Origin: Medicago truncatula
Lineage: Eukaryota > Streptophyta > Magnoliopsida > Fabales > Fabaceae
Direction of reading: 5' to 3'
DNA length: 64,000 nucleotides
Assembly: GCF_003473485.1 (NCBI RefSeq)
Contig: NC_053042.1
Span: 30,429,262 to 30,493,261 of the forward strand
Shown: positions 32,840 to 44,049 of the stretch, one piece after another
How positions within the stretch are numbered: the first letter of the stretch is position 1
How the letters are laid out: each line of letters begins with the position of its first letter
The notes under the pieces: model-generated
Told to the model about the DNA's origin: nothing
The model's input: the letters and a program-made list of their open reading frames with translations, nothing else
Database searches by the model: none
Made by a program: the position numbers and the translations under genes

Positions 32840-35531
32840 ATTTAAACAACTTTGCACAACCTCAAACCTAATTTGTGAGCGGGAAATCTGCTTTGTTTAC
32901 TCATTTAATGACATTTTCAAAATTCAAATTCGTTTTACTGTAACTTTGCTCGGTTAACCCTTTCTTTATTAAATGAACATTATTGCTTGCACTCTCTTCA
33001 ATAGGTATTAAGGACAGACTCTTCATATTCATCTTCCAATACACAGTCTCTTTCTCATCTTCCCTAGGTATTAAGTACACTGCTCAATACACACTAGGCA
33101 GTCTCTTTCTCATCTGTTCCTCTCTCTCCATCTCTCATTTTACCTAGATTCCAATTGTTAAGAGCCCTCTCTCTCTCATGGGTATGATTCGCAAAAAACT
33201 TTGATACGGCCGAGAAACGTGACGAAACTGATGCAAAGAAGGAAGATGATTCAGTGAAGCGGGCGAGAAGCTGCGACCACCGTGTGAAGGATTTTTCGCC
33301 ATCTCTATGAATCAGCCTCCCCATCGGCGGAGTAACTTCCTCAATAGCTGGAAAGTTCGCTTTCTTCCCACCACAACCACCATCCTACACACTCACAGTA
33401 TCTGAATCCACCACCGCCGCCGCAAACGGTCCTTCACCGCGACAAAGCTTTTGAATCCCTTACGAAGCTAAGTGATACTTTGACTACTCTATAACATACT
33501 TCTATAATTTTGTTTATTGTAGGTCCTTGCCTACATTGGGTTTTCTCAGCTCCAATTGGATAGCGGAACAACCGTTCTAGGATGGTTGACGAATGCGGGA
33601 ATTTGTAGTTCTATCTGTCAAACGGACCACTGAAGACATTGATGTGATTAAGCGGTTTATGGTTCTTCATGACATTAAGGTATCAGCTTCATAAAACAAT
33701 AGATTTATTTATAAGCAAATTATCATGAGATATTAATTTGATAATTTCATTATTTCTTACCTTTAGACAAGTAACGAGGAAGAGGATGCAGAGTATAATC
33801 AGGACCTTGCTGGGCAATATGGTAGGAAGGATCCGCCAAGATGATTGACACAAATACTTATATAATGTTTATGTGGTTTTATTGCTAAGAATGTTGAAGC
33901 TATGTATTTTGACATAAACACTTCAAGAATGGTGGATGCATTTGTTGCTGTAGAATCTCTTTTGTTTTAACAGGTTGTATATCACTGTTTTTAGAATTTG
34001 TTTAGTTGAAACCTACCAATGTGACTCTTTTTCTTTTGTTTGTTTTGGTTTTTGGATAGTAAAATTAAAGGATGTTTGCAGGAGCTGTCTGAATCAGGAA
34101 GCAATTTATTCAAAGCTGATAGGGGATGAAAGGATTACATTTGGTCTTATTCTAGGTTTTCACTATAAAATTGGGGATAATCTTGATTCTGGTATTCCGA
34201 TTTGATTTGTGTCTGATAGAGTGACCGTATACAAATTTGGACGAGATGTATGAAGTAGTAGTCAAACCTGTACTGGAATCAGCCATTGAATGGGTTTCAA
34301 AATTGTAGAAATTGAATGTGATATTTTTAGTTGTTTGAAATTTAGTATCAACTATGAGTCATTCAGTTTGATGAAATCTACTTTGCATTTTAATTGTTCT
34401 ATAAAAAGATCACAAGAACTTACTTGAGGCAAGTCTCATTCTTATTTTTTATTTTTTTGGTACAACATTCTTATTTTCTTCTATGTTCATTTCTTTATCA
34501 AGTCATGGAAAAGGTAATAACTCTCATTATGATACTTCTTTACTCAAATTTGTGTTAATGGTATTCTTTTTTATTTTTACATCCGTGGCGGTTCAACACT
34601 AGAAACTTAGTTTACTTTTCGTATTTACAAACTTCGGTTTCATGCATTTTTTTATATAAGAAAATATTTCATTTCCTTTTTGAGTTATACCTACTTTGAT
34701 ATGTTCATTGAGAAAGCTCTCAGAAAATTTGTTTCAGTTTAGTTATTGAGATATATTATGTGATGTTAGAATTGCTTCCTACTGTTTCCTTTTCAATTCT
34801 ATATTTCTGCTATTAATATTCTTATTAATTCGGACCAATTTGTTGTGTGTGTGCTCTTATCTATCCACTGATGGCTTACACTTTAACTAACATAAATGAT
34901 TCCTCCACACATATTTAAACTGAGCCTTCTATTGAAATGTTAATTCAGGATTTTCCTTAATTTAAATACTGCTTGATTTTCTTCCTTATTGGCTTAATTT
35001 GTTTTATTTGTATATCTATACCTTTTATTATACTTTGTTTATATAATATTCTTCAAGATATTGCTGCAAGAGGATAAATTGGCTGGTGATTTCTCTGCTT
35101 TCTGTTCAATATATATGAAGTGGGTTTTAATATTGATATTGTTGTCTATCATTTTTTTTGTGTGGCTGAAAATAGTTATCGATTTCATTCTCTTTTCTCC
35201 CATATTCAAAATTTTATATTTTTCTTCCCATCTCTTGCTTTCAATTTTAATATGTATTTTGAGGTGAGTATTTCAATGAGAATGGTATACTTGCTTAATA
35301 CTTCATCAGTTGTTGATTAGTATAGTCTTTAGAAATTTATGAAATTTATATATACATAAATGAAAAGAATTTAAGGAAATTTTCCGCAATGTACCAACAT
35401 GAACCACTTTTTTGTTGTAATTTTATTTATTTACATTGTATTTGGCATCATAAGCACATTATTTTCTATATATTTGAATGTTCTGTTTCCAATAAATATG
35501 ACCCGTGCGGCAGCACGGGTGCAAAGTCTAG
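32840..35531 (+). mobile_element. Non-autonomous Helitron carrying host gene pieces (3' end certain, 5' end uncertain)
   Basis: The 3' terminus is textbook. A hairpin ACCCGTGC-GGCA-GCACGGGT (35501-35520) is followed by seven bases, then CTAG (35528-35531), then a T, as expected for insertion between A and T. The 5' end (TC following an A) could not be fixed and is placed between about 32840 and 32930. The inside holds an ABHD17-like exon and several other exon-like pieces (for example TSNEEEDAEYNQDLAGQYGR at 33769-33845). No Rep/helicase gene is present. Confidence 0.7.
33320..33450 (+). pseudogene. ABHD17-like alpha/beta-hydrolase first exon captured by the Helitron
   Basis: The frame reads [20 protein letters not shown] and then [18 protein letters not shown]. 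Plant proteins of the alpha/beta-hydrolase 17 type begin MGGVTSS(I/M)AAKFAFFPP.PPSY. Here the start ATG is ATC (Ile), so translation cannot begin at the usual place. The catalytic part of the protein is absent. The piece lies within the Helitron and fits the known habit of Helitrons to pick up gene fragments. Confidence 0.7.
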
Positions 35532-35735
35532 TTATAACAATTCATAACAACATAAACCTAAACTTAAACAATTCTAACCTAAACTATTCTAAAATCATAA
35601 AACTTATATAATCGAAATTTTACAAAAAAAAAAAAAAAACAATTCGACCACAAAATCGCACCTAGGAGAACCAAAAACGTAACACTGGAGTTTTGGAAAC
35701 TTCTATGTATGTTCTGTTCTTATAACAGAACATCG

Positions 35736-35805
35736 GCAGTTAACTGCTGAGTTTTCCTCTGGAGTTAACTGCAGCCGGTTTCTTCAGAATTCGGCAGTTA
35801 ACACA
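35736..35805. repeat. Second cluster of TTAACTGCC palindromes
   Basis: TCGGCAGTTAACTGCTGA, TGGAGTTAACTGCAGCCGG and TTCGGCAGTTAAC occur within 70 bp. They share the core of the cluster at 4781-5210. Confidence 0.6.
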
Positions 35806-35901
35806 TTTTTAATTAAAATATCTCTCCTTCCCTCAGTTTAAATCCCCTCTTAATTCTCGAATCAAACGGACCCTTAACCTTATAATATACCATTGACCAT
35901 A

Positions 35902-35992
35902 GTCATCGTGAGCTTAGCTCAGTTGGTACGGACAATGCATAAAATATGTAAGGTCTGGGTTCAAACTTCGACCACAAAAAAAAAAAAAAAAA
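35902..35992 (+). mobile_element. tRNA-derived SINE with poly(A) tail
   Basis: AGCTTAGCTCAGTTGGTACG is an A-box region close to a real tRNA, and GGGTTCAAACTTC is a B box. A poly(A) of about 18 follows. CATTGACCATA (35891-35901) and CATTGATCATA (35994-36004) form an 11-bp target duplication with one mismatch. Confidence 0.85.
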
Positions 35993-36247
35993 TCATTGAT
36001 CATATATTTGTTGATTACGGTATCTTTTACTAATAAAATATCATTGATTTCTTTCGGTTTATCATCTTATAATATATCAATGACCATATGCATACTTAGT
36101 CTTTCTTTAATCCGTGTCATTTGTCACCATTCCACGATCAATTTATAAATCCCTTTAAAAGGTCCACAAACAAATAATCAATTCCTTTAAAAACAAGTAA
36201 GCCTCGCAAACCAAACCAAAGAACACAAGAACGAACCAACAACAATA

Positions 36248-38245
36248 ATGTCAGAATCCCATGAAGCAAGGGTCGTATGCTGCATCGGTGACATCCACGG
36301 TTTCATTGACAAGCTACAAAACCTATGGTCAAATCTCGAAAACACCGTCGAACCATCACAATTCAAAACAGCCACTATCATCTTCTTAGGTGATTACTGT
36401 GACAGAGGACCTCACACCCGCCAAGTAATTGATTTCCTTATAGCATTACCGACCCGTTACCCGAATCAAAAACATGTGTTCCTAGCTGGAAACCATGACT
36501 TCGCCTTCGCCGCCTTCCTCCACCTCCTCCCACCACCCTACGACGGATCAGAATTTTCTGAAGGGTGGAAGGAATTTAAGCATTGCGAGGAGAGAGAAGG
36601 GTGGTTTAATGGTGATGGATATGAGAAGATGCATGTGCAAGGTAGAAGGTGGAGTGGGAGTATAAAGACTAAATTTAATGTTTCCAAGGGTCGTGTGTAT
36701 CAAGGTTCTGTAAATGATGCTGGTCCCACTTTTCAGTCCTATGGAGTTTCTCATGGTTCCGCCGGTAAGTATGCCCCGACATATAGGCCGTCTTAAATAT
36801 ATGTTTGATATCATAATGAGTTTATCAGAATTATACGAATTACCTTGCTTTTTAAAAGTTGTATTTTGTAGTTTTTGAAAAATCAACTTATCATGATTCT
36901 AACAAATTTCATTATTTTTGGGTGTGGATGTATCTAAAAAATTATGTTGTTTTGGTATTTTTCTTTCTTTTGAATATATGTAATTACAAAAGAGAGTTTT
37001 AACAGGAAATGGATGAATTCTTTCCTCTCAAAACAAACATGGAGAAAATTTTGGATGGTCAGAACAATTTGGGTACAATATTTAGACTCACTTTTATATT
37101 TAAACAAAGATACAAAAAGAAATGAATTAAATAATGTGTATTTTAATTAAATGATATACGTATGTGAGTGTGTGTCCAAATAATGCATGGAATCATTGTG
37201 ATCATATAAGTACTTTCCTTTAACATGATATATAAAAAAAAATGCATAAATTTAAAATTGATTCAATTTCAAAGTGAAAGCTATAAATTGTTGCTTGTTC
37301 CCTGACCAAGACTGGTTCTCATTATATAATTCAAACCTCAAAAAATCTGGTCAAGTAGCTTTTGACCACTACAATCTCAATATTAGGACCATTAACCAAA
37401 TAAAACACTTAATCTTCCTTACATTAGTGAAAATGGCTTCTAATGGAGAGCTATCACATTCTAATATGATCTATAGTGAGTGAATGAATGCTTGACAATA
37501 TAGGCTGCTGCGTTTGATTTTCAAGCATATGCCTATTTAGACCATATGAGACACTTTTATACCCACACAATTGTCTTATGGAATAGGCTAACTTTTCTTT
37601 TTAGTCTTGCCAAAGCTGCACCAGTAGAATTTGATTCCAAAGAAATAACAGTTTTATTAAGAAATATGATAGAATAGGAGAAAATCTCTCCTCAAGGGTT
37701 TCTCCTTCATAAGAGAGAATACTCTATTCAAAAACTGCTCAAGAACTTAAGGGTTATTATGATTCTTATCCCCGAAATATCCTCCAGGAGACTTTCTCCT
37801 GTGTGCCCATCCTCACGTGGATCCCAGCATATACGGGTGCCATGTATCCGTGAGTTCGAGCTAAGGTCAAACCTTCAAAAACTCCCCTCAACTCAGCCAC
37901 AAAAGGACTACAGGAGTCAAGGTTCTTTGAAAATCCATATATCAAGTGCCCCTCTTCATTTCTACTAAAAATCACTGTGAGTGTGAGGGTCAGGGTGGAC
38001 AAGCTGCAGCCACACCCACACACCCTTTGCCTGAGGGCACTCTCTCAAAACATGGATGCTTGATTCAGTCACGGTCCAGCAATGTGAGCAATAAGGATTG
38101 CCAAGACTCATTTTACTCTTTCGTTGATTTATCTGCAATCTGTCAGGCATAAGTAGCCAAAAAAAATGTATATGGATTGTTGCATACATAACTATGACAC
38201 TCTCTAAAGGAGCAATCCATTGTATGCAGATTTGGATAAACATGT
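36248..38245 (+). pseudogene. RLPH2-type phosphatase paralogue, only exon 1 intact
   Basis: Exon 1 (36248-36764, 517 bp) has the same length and phase as exon 1 of the intact gene at 39731. It keeps all three N-terminal phosphatase motifs: [16 protein letters not shown] and LAGNHDFAF. The donor GTAAGT is intact. In the intron lies a reversed LINE fragment (37755-38165). The exon 2 acceptor region is still visible (GTATGCAG ending at 38229), but only about a dozen bases of exon 2 (ATTTGGATAAA) remain before the match ends. Splicing there would add DLDKHVAFHIDLHQ and soon reach a stop. Exons 3 and 4, which supply the HAGL and SGHH metal and phosphate ligands, are absent. A stable active enzyme is unlikely, although a truncated transcript is possible. 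Confidence 0.82.
37755..38165 (-). pseudogene. LINE fragment: zinc-binding RT tail and RNase H part
   Basis: The minus strand reads MPDRLQINQRKSKMSLGN, then YCSHCWTVTESSIHVLRECP and AKGVW, the zf-RVT motif (C-x2-C ... H-x4-C) at the end of plant LINE reverse transcriptases. After a frameshift comes GHLIYGFSKNLDSCSPFVAE, LRGVFEGLTLARTHGY, the Glu motif of the following RNase H domain. It sits inside the intron of the truncated RLPH2 copy. Confidence 0.75.
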
Positions 38246-38791
38246 AGCCTTTCACATAGATCTACATCAATGCAACATCACTAAAAACTTGTAACACGTT
38301 AAGCTCGCATTCCATCATGTCAATATCCTATGAAGATCGCGTAAAGTGATGTATGTCATAACGGGGTTTGAAATTTTATACTCATCCACGCCTCTTTTCC
38401 AAGATATTAAAATGGAGTTGGAAAGTATTTTTACCAATGCCGAACTTCGTGCTATTTTTCATGGATTGCAACTTATCTGAGGAGAAGATTCCCTCCAGTG
38501 AAATTATCTACAGTTTTCTCCAATCAAAGATCAAAACCATTAAATATATTATCTCTTTTAATTATAACATTTAATTGCTTATGTGTATTTATTATTCAAT
38601 GGTTAGGATTTCACTGGATCCTCCAATCACAGGAGAGGATCCATTCCCCTTACCTAGCACCATGAATTTAAAGACATCATTGTGAGTCGGACCTTTAAAT
38701 AGCTTTGACTTTTATCAAGGACAAAGTCCCACCTCAAAGATTGAAATGTTGGTTGTGTTTGCTCATATTTTACATGAAGGAAATTCCTAAA

Positions 38792-38998
38792 GCGTGTTTG
38801 GATGAGGTAATTTGAAAATTTTAAAGAATTTAAAATTCTAGGTAATTTACCTCAAAGTATTTGAATTCCTTCATAATATTACATTTCATCAATATTACAT
38901 TACATTCCCCCATCCAAACAATGGAATTCACATCAAAGTATTTGAATTCCCTCAAAACATTACATTCCCTCAAAACATTCCTCCATCCAAACACACTC
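38792..38998. mobile_element. MITE with GTGTTTGGATG ends
   Basis: The left end AAGCGTGTTTGGATGAGGTA is inverted relative to the right end CCTCCATCCAAACACACTCT. AAAGTATTTGAATTCC and CATTACATTCC blocks repeat inside. No target duplication was settled. Confidence 0.65.
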
Positions 38999-39141
38999 TT
39001 ATGCTTATTGACTTGCTAAAGAGTGGTGTTATTTGAACATCAATGTACGTTACAACCAAATTGACAACCACATTTTTAGAAAGAAATGTGTGTATTGGCA
39101 CAGAAACCAAAGTAATAGGGAAAGAAAGTAAAATTATAATA

Positions 39142-39325
39142 GAGAAATGATATTTGTACAACCATTTTGTAATAACTTTTGGACAACTTTCTCTCTCATA
39201 CTTACATGATGTTCTTATCCTCTCTATTCATTTTTCTCTCTCCATTGTTTTTGACCAATAAGAAGAGAGAAAAACAAGGTTGTCATTAAAGTTGTCATGT
39301 AATAGATGTACAAATATCATTGCTC
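39142..39325. mobile_element. MITE of the GAGAAATGATATT family with 9-bp target duplication
   Basis: The inverted ends GAGAAATGATATTTGTACA and TGTACAAATATCATTGCTC are flanked by ATTATAATA at 39133-39141 and again at 39326-39334. A 9-bp duplication indicates a Mutator-type origin. A partial reversed copy of the same family follows at 39335-39399, and another partial copy lies at 39447-39545. Confidence 0.82.
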
Positions 39326-39730
39326 ATTATAATATGAGTATGAAAGAGAAAATTGTCACAAAAGTTGTTAAAAATGGTTGTATAAATATAATTTCTCTTA
39401 AGATAATATTATAACAAATGAATTAATTTGTTCCCTTATAAAAAGAGAAATGATATTTTGAACATCCATTTTGAACATCCATTTTGTAACAACTTTCTAT
39501 CACATATGTTCACATCATTTTTATTTTATCTCTTTGTTGCTTTGATTTCTTTACAAATACCTATTTTTCTTTAGTAAATTATTATTACCAAATTGATTGA
39601 TTGCTTAAATAACACTTCAATTCTCATTAGTTAATTAGTTTATGTTCTTTGGGACCGAAATTGTGAGGTAGCAAATTAAAACCGAACCTCACAAAACCAG
39701 ACCAAACCAAAGCAAGAACCAAAAACAACA

Positions 39731-42179
39731 ATGACAGAAGCCACACAACCCAGAACCATAATCTGCATCGGCGACATCCATGGCTACATAACCAAACTCC
39801 AAAACCTCTGGTCAAATCTCTCTCACACAATCCCCCCATCAATCTTCTCAACCGCCACAATCATCTTCCTCGGCGATTACTGCGACAGAGGCCCAAAAAC
39901 CCGCGAAGTTCTCGATTTTCTCATCTCCTTACCCACCCGTTACCCGAATCAACGACACGTCTTCCTCGCCGGTAACCATGATTTCGCTTTCGCCGCTTTC
40001 CTCCGCCTCCTTCCACCGCCGGCTGATGGGTCGGAGTTTAGTGAGGGGTGGAAGGAGTATGAGGAAAGTGAAGAGAGAGAAGGATGGTTTAAGGATGATG
40101 GGTATGAAGAGATGCATTTACAAGGGAGGAGGTGGAGTGGGAAAATAAAAGCCAAATTTAATGTTGCTAAAGGGACTGAGTATCAGGGTTCTATTTATGA
40201 TGCTGGACCCACTTTTCAGTCTTATGGGGTTCCTCATGGTTCTGCTGGTATGTAATTATGTATCATGTTCTTAATCTTGCTTACTTTAGATTTCGTGTTA
40301 GATTCTCAAAAATTGATTCTGAATAGATTGTTTGGATTGATTTTAGATGTATGCTTTTCAAGTGTCTAAAGTTGTGAAGCACTAAACATGACACCGGATA
40401 CTACACACACTGACACACTAGAAATGGCGATACTTAAAGCTAATGATATCGATCGTCGTCGTCTTAAGCACTTTTTTCACACTAGAAATTTACTTACTGA
40501 ATAGGTTGAATTTTCTGTTTTAGTCATATAACAATGCTGCACTAGAAGAAGGGACATTTGATTCTTTTTTTTTTTTTTTATCACTAAATGTCATCAAGTC
40601 ATTGTGGATTTTAAAAGCCAACTGTTATAAGTTATAGCATGTACTTTAGCCTGCATTCCTCAATTTAGCAAATCACATGATACCGAGAATACCTGTTAGG
40701 AAAACAAGGTCCAAGGTAGATTAGATGAAGTAGACAATAAGCAAGGAAAACATAAACTCGACTATTAAGAGAGATTGTGAATTTAAATGGTTTACTATCT
40801 TAATTCATCATATAATCAATTTGGTTATTTTTAAATTTGTAATAAATTAATTGGTTAATTTGCATATTTATAAATTATAGCACTTAATTTTATTCCTTGG
40901 CGTTTGGGTTTTGTTTTTGTGAAGGGTTACACAAGACTCAAGTTCGTGGTATAGCCCCTATGTTTATTGTATCATCAAATTTTACTATGTATTTATGCAT
41001 ATTTTTAGTTTTAAAATCATATTGTGAATCATGAGTAGACTTTATCATGCTGTTTTTGATAAGTTGAAGTTCTTTAGTAGAAATGAGTGTTTCATATATT
41101 GAGGGTTTCAAAGAGAAGTGCAGAAAATGTTGAAGTGCTGGTGAAAGTTGTTTTTATTTGTTTTACAGTTTTTGCCGGCTGTGTTGGTAATGGTATGTGT
41201 ATGTAACATTAAGTTATTTGTGAATGTTATAGTTGAATTATAGATGCGTTTGGAAGTGCTTATGTACGGCTTATTTAAATTTATCTCACGACCTAAGTAT
41301 TTGTGTGTTTGAGAAAGCTTATAAAATATCTTAGGATACGTATATCAGTAGTATATGAACTGTTTTCAGCTTATATCAATAAGCTTCCTATTAAAAGTAC
41401 TCAATTAAGTCATTCACCCAAAGGTATAGGGGTTTTCACTGCTATAAATAAATGCTACTCTCTAAGTTTTGTAGTGCAATGAAAATTGGTTTTGTTTGAT
41501 CCTGTACTTAAGGAGCAGTTCATTGCATGCAGATTTGGTTAAGGCAGTTCCTGATGAGCATAAGAAATTTCTCGCGAATTTGGTTTGGGTGCATGAAGAG
41601 GTAGTGTTTACTTTCTTTGCCTCTTTCTTTCAATAGTCATATCAAACCGATGTGGATTAAATGAACAACTTCTGATAGCTCTTTGGATCATGTTTTACCA
41701 GGACGATGTCTTTATGAACACTGATAATGGAGTCAAGTGCTGCAAGTTGATAGCTGTTCACGCTGGTTTGGAGAAAGGTGTCGATGTGAACGAGCAGATG
41801 AAAATTTTGAAAGCCCGAGATACTCGGATACCAAAGATCCAGGCTTTAAGTGGTAGAAAGAATGTATGGGATATTCCAGAGGTGATAGCTTGCTTCAAAT
41901 TTCATATTACTGCAACATATTTGCATGTCATGCTCATTGTTAACTACTTTCCTGTTGATTTTATAGCTTCTTTGAATTCAAATAAATTAGCTCATTGTTT
42001 TCTTCTAGGAACTAAGTACAAGTGCAACCATCATTGTTAGTGGTCACCATGCAAAACTTCATGTTGAAGGCTTAAGGTTGATAATTGATGAAGGCGGTGG
42101 ATACCCTGATAAACCAATAGCTGCAATTGTTCTTCCTTCCATGGAGATTATTAAAGATACTGATGTATTGACAAAATAG
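39731..42179 (+). CDS. RLPH2: RLPH2-type protein phosphatase (calcineurin-like), four exons
   Basis: This gene encodes a PPP-family phosphatase of the Rhizobiales-like type 2, which in Arabidopsis acts on phosphotyrosine. The exons are 39731-40247, 41533-41600, 41702-41881 and 42009-42179, all GT-AG and phase-consistent, giving 311 residues; to my knowledge the Arabidopsis protein is about the same length. The metal-binding motifs are complete: GDIHG (14-18), GDYCDRG (48-54), GNHD (81-84), VHAGL (214-218) and SGHH (266-269). Exon 1 also has the [15 protein letters not shown] block, and exon 3 has [11 protein letters not shown], both typical of RLPH2. No transit peptide is evident, so a cytosolic location is likely. 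It is the only intact member of a local cluster of four related copies (25.8, 28.7, 36.2 and 39.7 kb). Confidence 0.95.
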
Positions 42180-42189
42180 ATTCATACCT

Positions 42190-43595
42190 GTGATAGTTTT
42201 CCTTGGAGTAAACCCTCAATTTAGTTATTACTATCTCGTATTTGGTCCTCGAACTGTGCAAAAATAATAAACAGTTCTTAAGCTATTATTAATCCATCAA
42301 ATTAGTCCCTCAGTTGCTTCAAAACTAGGAGAGATAATGAAAATTTAGGGACTAACATGATGGTCTGAAATATTTTAGAGGTTACTTGTTATATTTCTAA
42401 AGGTCAAGGACTAAATAGTAGAGAGGGTGGTAATTTAAAGATCAATAGAAGGTTTAGATATAAAATTCAAGTTATTAAGCTTTGGCTATCATAAGCTTTG
42501 GTAAATCATTGCACTGTTCCCTTAATGGCATGGATTTGATTCCCTTACTTTTGAAATGAGTTGAACTATTTTCTAGGTATTTATGTTAGACTCTGTTATT
42601 TATATTAGATTCTGCTACATGTTAGACCAACATTGTGTCTATTTCTTCTTATGTCAAACTTTTGTATGATTAATTGTGGTAACCGGTGAAATATTGCAAG
42701 ATTGATGTTTGTAAAACAATATATATGAGGCAAAAAATATTTTTTGCGAGAATGGTGACAGGTATGGAGGGAGTATGCTATGATATTAATTGTGCAACAA
42801 AAGAAAAAGATACTAACTAATCTAAGATATAAATTTTTGAAAGTAATCTAAGACATAATTGTCAACTAGACTTATTAAGCTGGGAAATACTATCCCAAAT
42901 ACTTTGTTCATCTTGGTGCAAATCAAACTTCTTATGTTAATTCACAGATACCATGCATGGATCTAGGGGCTGATAGCAACCACTGGAAGCTTCAATTAAA
43001 AATGTAAACCAAAATAAGTATTTTTCCTTTTTTGTTTTCTTTATTCATGTGATGTTTGTGCATTGAGACCTTTTCCTAATTACTGATAAGACAGCTGCTT
43101 TGTATTTCAGCACATGTTGTTAGTAAGCAAAAAAGATATGACTTTCTGTTCGGTAATTTCTTATCCCCCTTGGCTGTTGAAACTTAATCCAGTTACCATT
43201 GAAATATTTGAAGTTCACCTTTCCATGTATTTGTTACCAACACGAGTTAACTCACGTTGGGTGTATTTTAGTCAGTTCACGTGAGAGTGAGCAATTTTAT
43301 ATGGAAGAAGATCATTTTTCAAAAACCTTGTCCCTACTACTTAGAAATCCCCCATATTTTGCAAATACCTCTAATTAGGGGTTAAAATAGTCTAATTGAA
43401 TCGAACACTTAAAAAATAGTATAGTTTGAGATTGATTCATTCATTTATTTAAACGAGTTCAATTAAAAGCTTGGATTTCGTTTGCAAAAACTCAGTGAGG
43501 TTTGGACTTGATTTGTTAAACTCATTTATAACTTCAATTTGTGCAATTATGCACAATTTTTCTTAGTCTGGGTTTTAATAGAAATGATTAAGTTT
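42190..43595. other. Gene-free stretch
   Basis: At 42195-42480 repeated TTTAGTCCT/AGGACTAAA-type phrases (TTTGGTCCTCGAAC, AAGGACTAAATAGTAG) suggest a worn fold-back element. Otherwise nothing is recognisable. Confidence 0.45.
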
Positions 43596-43599
43596 TATA

Positions 43600-43958
43600 C
43601 TTTCTCAGTTCCAAATTAACCGACTTACTTGGTCATTTTACGCGTATAAAGAAAATTGTATTAGTAGGTATTTATGTATTTATCATTATCATCAAATATA
43701 AAGTAAAATATGTTGTATTGGAAGTGTCGAAAATGGCGGCATACGATGGAGATTTTTCGGGGTGCCAACCTAGCTGGTTTGTCAGTGTTTCCTCTTGATG
43801 CATGTCCTCTCTCCTTGCCTAGCAAAAAAAGTGTCGAAAATGATATTAATTAGAGGTTACAGTTAAAAAAATTAATGTTAGTATTGAAAATTGAAAAGGT
43901 CGGTTATTTGGGACAAATTTTCTTTGCAAAAAGGTAAATTATTTTGGAACGGAGAGAG
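43600..43958. mobile_element. Stowaway-like MITE, itself interrupted by a retroposed tail
   Basis: The ends CTTTCTCAGTTCCAAATTAA and TTATTTTGGAACGGAGAGAG are inverted and flanked by TA. Inner arms such as AACCGACTTACTTGG and GTCGGTTATTTGGG continue the fold-back. The middle is split by the insertion at 43736-43830. Confidence 0.75.
43736..43830 (+). mobile_element. 95-bp retroposed LINE-like tail nested in a MITE
   Basis: The segment ends in AAAAAAA and is bracketed by a perfect 12-bp repeat, GTGTCGAAAATG, at 43724-43735 and 43831-43842. It contains GGGGTGCCAACCTAGCTGG, which resembles plant LINE 3' ends. A poly(A) tail plus a target duplication shows insertion by target-primed reverse transcription. 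Confidence 0.82.
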
Positions 43959-44049
43959 TAGTTAATTTCATGTTTATCTTTCTCGTTTACTTGTTTTCGA
44001 AATTAGAGTAAATTCACTTTTCAAATCCAAATTCATCCAATACATAGGT

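Larger units (their letters stand above)
32390..35870 (-). mobile_element. Probable FAR1/MULE-associated element interrupted by a Helitron
   Basis: At the left, the minus strand gives a protein end GPQPKEGAPGTVAGNPIDLY followed by DEED and a stop (32423 region). At the far right (35736-35805), TTAACTGCC palindromes appear like those beside the FAR1-like pseudogene at 4 kb. AAACCTAAAC-rich sequence occurs on both sides of the Helitron (32690-32860 and 35532-35600), so the two parts seem to belong to one older element. The boundaries and the family are inferred. Confidence 0.4.

Noticed and set aside
35908-35975. Possible tRNA gene (AGCTCAGTTGG and GGTTCAAACTTC boxes)
   Set aside because: There is no acceptor stem pairing, and a poly(A) tail and target duplication are present, so it is a SINE and not a tRNA gene.
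40540-40590. CACTAGAAGAAGGG as a CACTA transposon start
   Set aside because: It differs from the CACTACAA consensus and has no right end; it lies in the RLPH2 intron with nothing else to support an element.
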